From Flavobacteriales bacterium (GTDB lineage Bacteria > Bacteroidota > Bacteroidia > Flavobacteriales_D > Parvicellaceae), in assembly GCA_027047735.1 (NCBI GenBank), contig JALTUD010000664.1, forward strand, positions 1-11,094: a DNA stretch of 11,094 nucleotides, in the 5' to 3' direction. Shown in pieces: positions 7,496 through 11,094 of the stretch. The number at the start of each line of letters is the position of its first letter. The first letter of the stretch is position 1. The position numbers were made by a program, and so were the translations under genes. The notes under the pieces are model-generated. The model was not told where the DNA came from, did not search any database, and saw nothing but the letters and a program-made list of their open reading frames with translations.

Positions 7496-8040
7496 TGAAC
7501 TATTCACCAAGGTTAAAAGGAGTTTACGAGAACGAAGTTGTTCCGGCTCTTAAGGAAAAATTTGGGTACAAGACAATAATGCAGGTACCAAGAATTGAAA
7601 AAATAGTCATAAGTCAAGGAATTGGCGAAGCTGTTGCTGATAAAAAAATAGCTGAATCAGCGGTTAAAGAGCTGACAACTATTGCTGGACAAAAAGCTCA
7701 GGTTTGTTTATCAAAAAAGGATATCTCTAACTTCAAGTTGAGAAAGGGGATGCCTGTTGGTACTAAAGTTACTCTCAGGAGAGAGAAAATGTTTGAGTTT
7801 TTGGATCGATTAATTAATGTTGCTTTGCCTAGAACTCGTGATTTTAGAGGGGTTAAATCTAATGGAGACGGAAGAGGTAATTTTACTATTGGAGTTAAAG
7901 AGCACATCATTTTTCCAGAGATAGATATAGATAAAGTTAACAAAATTTTAGGGATGGATATTACTATAGTAACTACCGCACCTACTAATGAAGAAGGAAG
8001 AGCTTTGCTTGAGCAGTTTGGTTTTCCTTTTGCAAAATAA
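7495..8040 (+). CDS. rplE: 50S ribosomal protein L5 (uL5)
   Basis: uL5 binds 5S rRNA with uL18, helps place the 5S particle in the central protuberance and touches P-site tRNA. The 181-residue length is typical. Family features are VPRIEKIVISQGIGEA (residues 31-46), SNFKLRKGMPVGTKVTLRRE, LPRTRDFRG and FTIGVKEHIIFPEI. The start overlaps the rplX stop by one base. It is the only gene here with a strong Shine-Dalgarno-like motif ahead of it. In E. coli S8 represses the spc operon by binding mRNA around the rplE start; I could not find a clear matching helix by eye. Confidence 0.98.
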   Translation: MNYSPRLKGVYENEVVPALKEKFGYKTIMQVPRIEKIVISQGIGEAVADKKIAESAVKELTTIAGQKAQVCLSKKDISNFKLRKGMPVGTKVTLRREKMFEFLDRLINVALPRTRDFRGVKSNGDGRGNFTIGVKEHIIFPEIDIDKVNKILGMDITIVTTAPTNEEGRALLEQFGFPFAK

Positions 8041-8046
8041 GAAGAT

Positions 8047-8334
8047 ATGGCTAAAGAATCAATGAAAGCAAGAGAGCGTAAACGTGAAAAATTAGTAGAT
8101 CGTTATGCTGAGAAGAGAGATGCACTTAGAAAGAAAGCTGCAACAGGTGATTGGGATGCTATGTTAGCATTACAAAAACTACCTAAAAATTCAATGTATA
8201 TTAGAAAACATAATCGTTGTCAGTTAACGGGTCGTCCTAGGGGATATATGAGACAGTTTGGTATTTCTCGTGTTACCTTTAGAGAAATGGCTTCATTTGG
8301 TAAAATACCAGGAATTACAAAAGCTAGCTGGTAA
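8047..8334 (+). CDS. rpsN: 30S ribosomal protein S14 (uS14), zinc-independent type
   Basis: uS14 is a late-binding protein of the 30S head. The 95-residue product begins MAKESMKARERKR and contains the signature HNRCQLTGRPRGYMRQFG (residues 55-72), then ISRVTFREMA and the invariant end KASW. Only one Cys is present (Cys58), so this is not the short zinc-binding form with two CxxC pairs. It is shorter than E. coli S14 (101 residues) and, by my recollection, about six residues longer than the 89-residue form common in Bacteroidota. The extra residues lie in the helical linker near positions 28-43. The gene is 6 bases after rplE and 29 bases before rpsH. Confidence 0.97.
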   Translation: MAKESMKARERKREKLVDRYAEKRDALRKKAATGDWDAMLALQKLPKNSMYIRKHNRCQLTGRPRGYMRQFGISRVTFREMASFGKIPGITKASW

Positions 8335-8363
8335 AATGTTAATTATTTAAGAAAATTAAGAAA

Positions 8364-8765
8364 ATGAAAGTTACTGATCCAATAGCAGATTATCTTACTA
8401 GGTTAAGAAATGCACTAAAAGCAAACCATAGAGTAGTTGAAGTGCCTGCTTCTAATATGAAGAAAGAAATCACTAAAATATTATTCGATAAAGGTTATAT
8501 TTTAAATTATAAATTTATTGAAGATAATAAACAGGGAATTATTAAAATTGCTTTAAAATATAATCCTCAGACTAATGAGCCGGCTATTTCTAATCTTACG
8601 AGAGTTAGTAAGTCCGGATTGAGAAAGTACGCGAATGCAAGTAATTTGCCACGTGTATTGAATGGTTTAGGTATTGCAATTATCTCGACTTCGAAAGGGG
8701 TTATTACGGATAAAGAAGCAAAAAAAGAAAATGTAGGTGGCGAAGTACTTTGCTACGTTCATTAA
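8364..8765 (+). CDS. rpsH: 30S ribosomal protein S8 (uS8)
   Basis: uS8 is a primary 16S-binding protein that holds helix 21 in the central domain. It also represses the spc operon in E. coli by binding mRNA at rplE. The 133-residue product begins MKVTDPIADYLTRLRNALKA, has the NLTRVSKSGLRKYA segment, and ends with GIAIISTSKGVITDKEA and GGEVLCYV, the C-terminal RNA-binding signature of the family. The 29-base upstream gap is A/T-rich (TTAAGAAAATTAAGAAA), without a Shine-Dalgarno motif. Whether autoregulation exists in this organism is not shown by the sequence. Confidence 0.98.
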   Translation: MKVTDPIADYLTRLRNALKANHRVVEVPASNMKKEITKILFDKGYILNYKFIEDNKQGIIKIALKYNPQTNEPAISNLTRVSKSGLRKYANASNLPRVLNGLGIAIISTSKGVITDKEAKKENVGGEVLCYVH

Positions 8766-8784
8766 TAGTTAAAAGATTTATAAA

Positions 8785-9336
8785 ATGTCAAGAATAGGAA
8801 AAGCACCAGTTATTATACCGAAGGGAGTTGAATTAACCATCTCGGATGATAATGTTGTTACTGTAAAAGGGAAATTAGGAGAATTAACTCAAAAAATAGA
8901 CGATGCAATTAATTTGTCTATAAATGAAGGTGAGTTGATTCTTGAGAGAACATCTGAAACTAAAGATGCTAAATCTAAGCATGGTCTATATCGTTCTTTA
9001 GTGAATAATATGGTTGAAGGTGTTAGTAATGGATTTACTAAAACTCAAGAATTGGTAGGTGTTGGTTATAGAGCAAAAAACTCTGGTCAACGTTTAGAGT
9101 TAGCTTTAGGCTATTCTCATCCTATTATTTTTGAAATTCCTGAAGAAGTTAAAGTTGAAACCGTATCTGAGAAAGGAAAGAATCCAATAATTAAATTGTC
9201 TTCTTACGACAAACAATTAGTTGGTCAGGTTGCAGCGAAGATTCGTTCATTAAGAAAACCTGAGCCTTATAAAGGGAAGGGAGTAAGATTCTTAGGTGAA
9301 GAAATTAGAAGAAAAGCTGGTAAAACTGCTGGATAA
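8785..9336 (+). CDS. rplF: 50S ribosomal protein L6 (uL6)
   Basis: uL6 binds 23S domain VI near the sarcin-ricin loop and the factor-binding site. The 183-residue product begins MSRIGKAPVIIPKGVEL and consists of two tandem homologous domains typical of L6. Visible family segments are KHGLYRSLVNNMVEGVSNGF, LVGVGYRA (first domain), LALGYSHPI, and the C-terminal signature PEPYKGKGVRF (second domain) ending GEEIRRKAGKTAG. The gene is complete and unremarkable. It starts 19 bases after rpsH with an A-rich context (TTATAAA before ATG) and ends 23 bases before rplR. Confidence 0.98.
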   Translation: MSRIGKAPVIIPKGVELTISDDNVVTVKGKLGELTQKIDDAINLSINEGELILERTSETKDAKSKHGLYRSLVNNMVEGVSNGFTKTQELVGVGYRAKNSGQRLELALGYSHPIIFEIPEEVKVETVSEKGKNPIIKLSSYDKQLVGQVAAKIRSLRKPEPYKGKGVRFLGEEIRRKAGKTAG

Positions 9337-9359
9337 TTCTTGAATTAAAACAATAGAAA

Positions 9360-9713
9360 ATGGCTTTAACGAAATTAGAAAGAAGAATAAGAATTAAAAA
9401 GAGAATCCGTAAGAATGTCAGCGGTACCTCTCAAAAACCAAGATTGTCTATCTTTAGAAGTAATAGACAAATGTATGCTCAAATGATTGATGACGTTAGC
9501 GGAAAAACATTAGTTTCTGCATCTTCATTAAAAAACGAAGCAGCTCAGAAAGTTAATAAAATTGAGCAAGCTAAAATGGTTGGTTTGGAAATCGCTGAAA
9601 AAGCTTTAAGTGCGGGTATTGAAGCGTGTGTATTTGATAGAAACGGATTTCTTTATCACGGAAGGGTTCAAGCTTTAGCTGAGTCTGCAAGAGAAAAAGG
9701 ATTAAAATTTTAA
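9360..9713 (+). CDS. rplR: 50S ribosomal protein L18 (uL18)
   Basis: uL18 binds 5S rRNA and, with uL5, builds the central protuberance. The 117-residue product has the expected length and a basic N-terminal tail (KLERRIRIKKRIRKNVSGT, about residues 5-23) that contacts rRNA. KPRLSIFRSNRQMYAQMIDD is the conserved first strand region, and the C-terminal FDRNGFLYHGRVQALAESAR is the family signature. The start has a GAAA context without a Shine-Dalgarno motif. The stop is 6 bases before rpsE, so coupled translation is likely. Confidence 0.98.
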   Translation: MALTKLERRIRIKKRIRKNVSGTSQKPRLSIFRSNRQMYAQMIDDVSGKTLVSASSLKNEAAQKVNKIEQAKMVGLEIAEKALSAGIEACVFDRNGFLYHGRVQALAESAREKGLKF

Positions 9714-9719
9714 GAAAAG

Positions 9720-10235
9720 ATGTCTAAAGGGAATAAAAAAATGAACTCTAGTGAAGTAGAGTTAAAAGATAGGTTAGTTGCAATTAATAGGGTAACTAAA
9801 GTAACCAAAGGTGGTCGTAATTTTAGTTTCTCTGCAATTGTTGTAGTAGGAGATGAAAAGGGAATGGTTGGACACGGATTAGGTAAGGCTAATGAAGTGA
9901 CTGAAGCAATTGCTAAAGCTATCGATGAGGCTAAGAAGAATTTAATTCATGTTGCAGTTGTTAACGATACTTTACCTCATGAAATTTTGGTAAAGTCTGA
10001 TGGAGCAAAAGTCTTTATGAAACCAGCTTCTCAGGGTACGGGTGTTATTGCCGGTGGTGCTATGCGTGCTGTATTGGAGAGTGCCGGTGTTCATAATGTG
10101 TTAGCAAAATCTCAGGGTTCATCTAATCCTCATAATGTTGTAAAAGCAACGATTAAAGCATTGGCACAATTAAAAGATGCAAATGCTATTGCTCGTAAGA
10201 GAGGGATTACTTTAGATAAAGTTTTTAACGGATAA
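9720..10235 (+). CDS. rpsE: 30S ribosomal protein S5 (uS5)
   Basis: uS5 sits at the mRNA entry and decoding side of the 30S and affects accuracy. The 171-residue product has an N-terminal double-stranded RNA-binding-like domain with the signature GGRNFSFSAIVVVGDEKG (residues 31-48) and GHGLGKANEVTEAI (51-64). The loop VTKVTKGGRNFS corresponds to the site of spectinomycin-resistance changes in E. coli S5; no deletion is evident. The C-terminal domain includes ASQGTGVIAGGAMRAVLE and GSSNPHNVVKAT. A second in-frame ATG (base 9741) would remove seven residues; the first is kept because it lies 6 bases after rplR. Either is possible. Confidence 0.96.
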   Translation: MSKGNKKMNSSEVELKDRLVAINRVTKVTKGGRNFSFSAIVVVGDEKGMVGHGLGKANEVTEAIAKAIDEAKKNLIHVAVVNDTLPHEILVKSDGAKVFMKPASQGTGVIAGGAMRAVLESAGVHNVLAKSQGSSNPHNVVKATIKALAQLKDANAIARKRGITLDKVFNG

Positions 10236-10245
10236 ATAATACGAA

Positions 10246-10422
10246 ATGGCAACTATTAAAGTAAAGAAGGTAAGAAGTGTTATTAATAGACCGGAGAGAC
10301 AAAAGCGTACTATGCAAGCTCTTGGTTTAAATAAGATGAATAAAGTGATGGAGCATGAAGCTACACCACAAATATTAGGTATGATTAAAAAAGTTGAACA
10401 TTTAGTAGAGGTAGTGAAATAG
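10246..10422 (+). CDS. rpmD: 50S ribosomal protein L30 (uL30)
   Basis: uL30 is a small non-universal protein of the 50S, on the solvent side near uL15. I translated it directly: 58 residues beginning MATIKVKKVRSVINRPERQK and ending KKVEHLVEVVK with a TAG stop. The family pattern is visible: ferredoxin-like strand IKVKKVRS, helix with RTMQALGLNKMNKV, and the C-terminal TPQILGMIKKVEHLV. Its length is typical of L30, and its place between rpsE and rplO is the canonical one. It begins 10 bases after rpsE with an A-rich context. The gap after it (36 bases) is the longest in the window. Confidence 0.96.
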   Translation: MATIKVKKVRSVINRPERQKRTMQALGLNKMNKVMEHEATPQILGMIKKVEHLVEVVK

Positions 10423-10458
10423 CTCTTGTTTACTTTGTTATAATAATAAATTTATAAA

Positions 10459-10905
10459 ATGAAATTAAATAAATTAAAACCTGCTAAAGGGGCTACTAAA
10501 AGCCCTAAAAGAATCGGTAGAGGTCAAGGTTCAGGATATGGAGGAACTTCTACGAGGGGGCACAAAGGAGCTAAATCTCGTTCGGGTTATAGTCGTAAAA
10601 TCGGTTTTGAAGGTGGTCAAATGCCTTTACAAAGAAGAGTTCCTAAATTTGGGTTTAAAAATATCAATAGAGTTGAATATAAAGGAATTAATTTAGATGT
10701 TATTCAAGCTTTGGTTGAAAAACGTAAATTATCCGAAGTAACTCCTGAAATTATTAGAGAAAATGGACTTGCCGCTAAAAAAGATTTAATTAAAATTTTA
10801 GGAAGAGGAGAGTTAAAATCGAATGTAGTTGTTAAAGCGAATGCTTTTTCTGCTACTGCAAAGGCTGCAATTGAAGCACAAGGCGGAACAGCAGAAGTAA
10901 TTTAA
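10459..10905 (+). CDS. rplO: 50S ribosomal protein L15 (uL15)
   Basis: uL15 is a late 50S assembly protein whose long basic N-terminal tail runs into the subunit. The 148-residue product begins MKLNKLKPAKGATKSPKRIG, followed by the glycine-rich GRGQGSGYGGTSTRGHKG (residues 20-37), then the globular domain with KIGFEGGQMPLQRRVPKFGF (47-66). It ends with a segment rich in Ala/Thr (ATAKAAIEAQGGTAEVI) like other L15 C-termini. The 36-base gap upstream is A/T-rich; I found no convincing promoter in it. secY follows after 25 bases, the usual neighbour. Confidence 0.97.
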   Translation: MKLNKLKPAKGATKSPKRIGRGQGSGYGGTSTRGHKGAKSRSGYSRKIGFEGGQMPLQRRVPKFGFKNINRVEYKGINLDVIQALVEKRKLSEVTPEIIRENGLAAKKDLIKILGRGELKSNVVVKANAFSATAKAAIEAQGGTAEVI

Positions 10906-10930
10906 TACTTAATATCATTTAAGTTTTCTT

Positions 10931-11094
10931 ATGAAGAACTTTATTAAAACAATAGAACACATTTTGAGTGTTAAGGAATTAAAAGAGCGTATTATTTATA
11001 CGCTTCTTTTAATTTTAGTGTATAGAATTGGGTCTTTTATTTTGTTGCCTGGTGTTGACTCTTCTCAATTAGTATCTTCTTCAGACCAAGGAGG
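10931..11094 (+). CDS. secY: Protein translocase subunit SecY, 3'-truncated by the window edge
   Basis: SecY is the channel subunit of the SecYEG inner-membrane translocon, which moves unfolded preproteins across the membrane and inserts membrane proteins. Only the first 54 complete codons plus two bases are present. The start MKNFIKTIEHILSVKELKER is the cytosolic N-terminal helix, and residues about 21-40 (IIYTLLLILVYRIGSFILLP) are the first membrane segment. The adjoining PGVD is the family motif (RIGxxIPLPGVD). The ATG follows TTTTCTT, an uncommon T-rich context compared with its A-rich neighbours. It lies at the expected place after rplO. Confidence 0.95.
   Translation, partial: MKNFIKTIEHILSVKELKERIIYTLLLILVYRIGSFILLPGVDSSQLVSSSDQG

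Noticed and set aside
7486..7560. Possible S8-binding helix at the rplE start, by analogy with E. coli spc control
   Set aside because: I could pair only short pieces (such as AACT with AGTT) and saw no convincing helix-21-like core; a covariance search over homologues would be needed to claim it.
10446..10455. Perfect palindrome ATAAATTTAT in the rpmD-rplO gap, considered as an operator or terminator
   Set aside because: It is a short all-A/T palindrome with no loop, no G/C stem and no T tract after it, expected by chance in such A/T-rich sequence.
1..11094. A hidden novel system (mobile element, CRISPR, unknown gene cassette) inside the window
   Set aside because: Every gene is a recognised member of the str-S10-spc cluster in canonical order, and no gap exceeds 36 bases, leaving no room for an inserted element.

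Overview
This window is a contiguous stretch of the bacterial str–S10–spc ribosomal protein supercluster, all on the + strand. The organism is most likely a member of the Bacteroidota. The supporting signs are an AT-rich sequence with many AGA arginine codons; A-rich start contexts that almost entirely lack Shine-Dalgarno motifs; fusA running directly into rpsJ with no tuf between them; and Bacteroidota-like protein details, such as an N-terminally extended uL22, a mid-length uS14 with a single Cys, and L2 and L3 loop sequences of that type. The class cannot be fixed from the sequence alone.

Layout: the 3' three quarters or more of fusA (EF-G) opens the window. The S10-type block follows: rpsJ, rplC, rplD, rplW, rplB, rpsS, rplV, rpsC, rplP, rpmC, rpsQ. 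It continues without a break into the spc-type block: rplN, rplX, rplE, rpsN, rpsH, rplF, rplR, rpsE, rpmD, rplO. The window ends in the first 54 codons of secY. All 21 ribosomal protein genes are intact. rpmD (58 residues) is short and easily missed. rplW and rpsC each have an upstream in-frame ATG that would give an overlong protein, so internal starts are preferred for both.

Gaps between genes run from a 1-base overlap (rplC/rplD and rplX/rplE, both TAATG) to 36 bases (rpmD/rplO). No gap could hold a long structured leader, and I see no internal terminator or convincing promoter, so the region reads as one long transcription unit starting upstream of the window. Its products are translocase EF-G, ten large-subunit and small-subunit core proteins that bind rRNA early in assembly, the proteins around the exit tunnel and peptidyl transferase centre, and the protein-export channel SecY.

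I found no mobile element, CRISPR, RNA gene, repeat or unknown gene. I do not see an undescribed system here. The points worth a second look are small: a lone strong Shine-Dalgarno motif ahead of rplE, the missing room for an S10 leader, and a few family-level residue differences.
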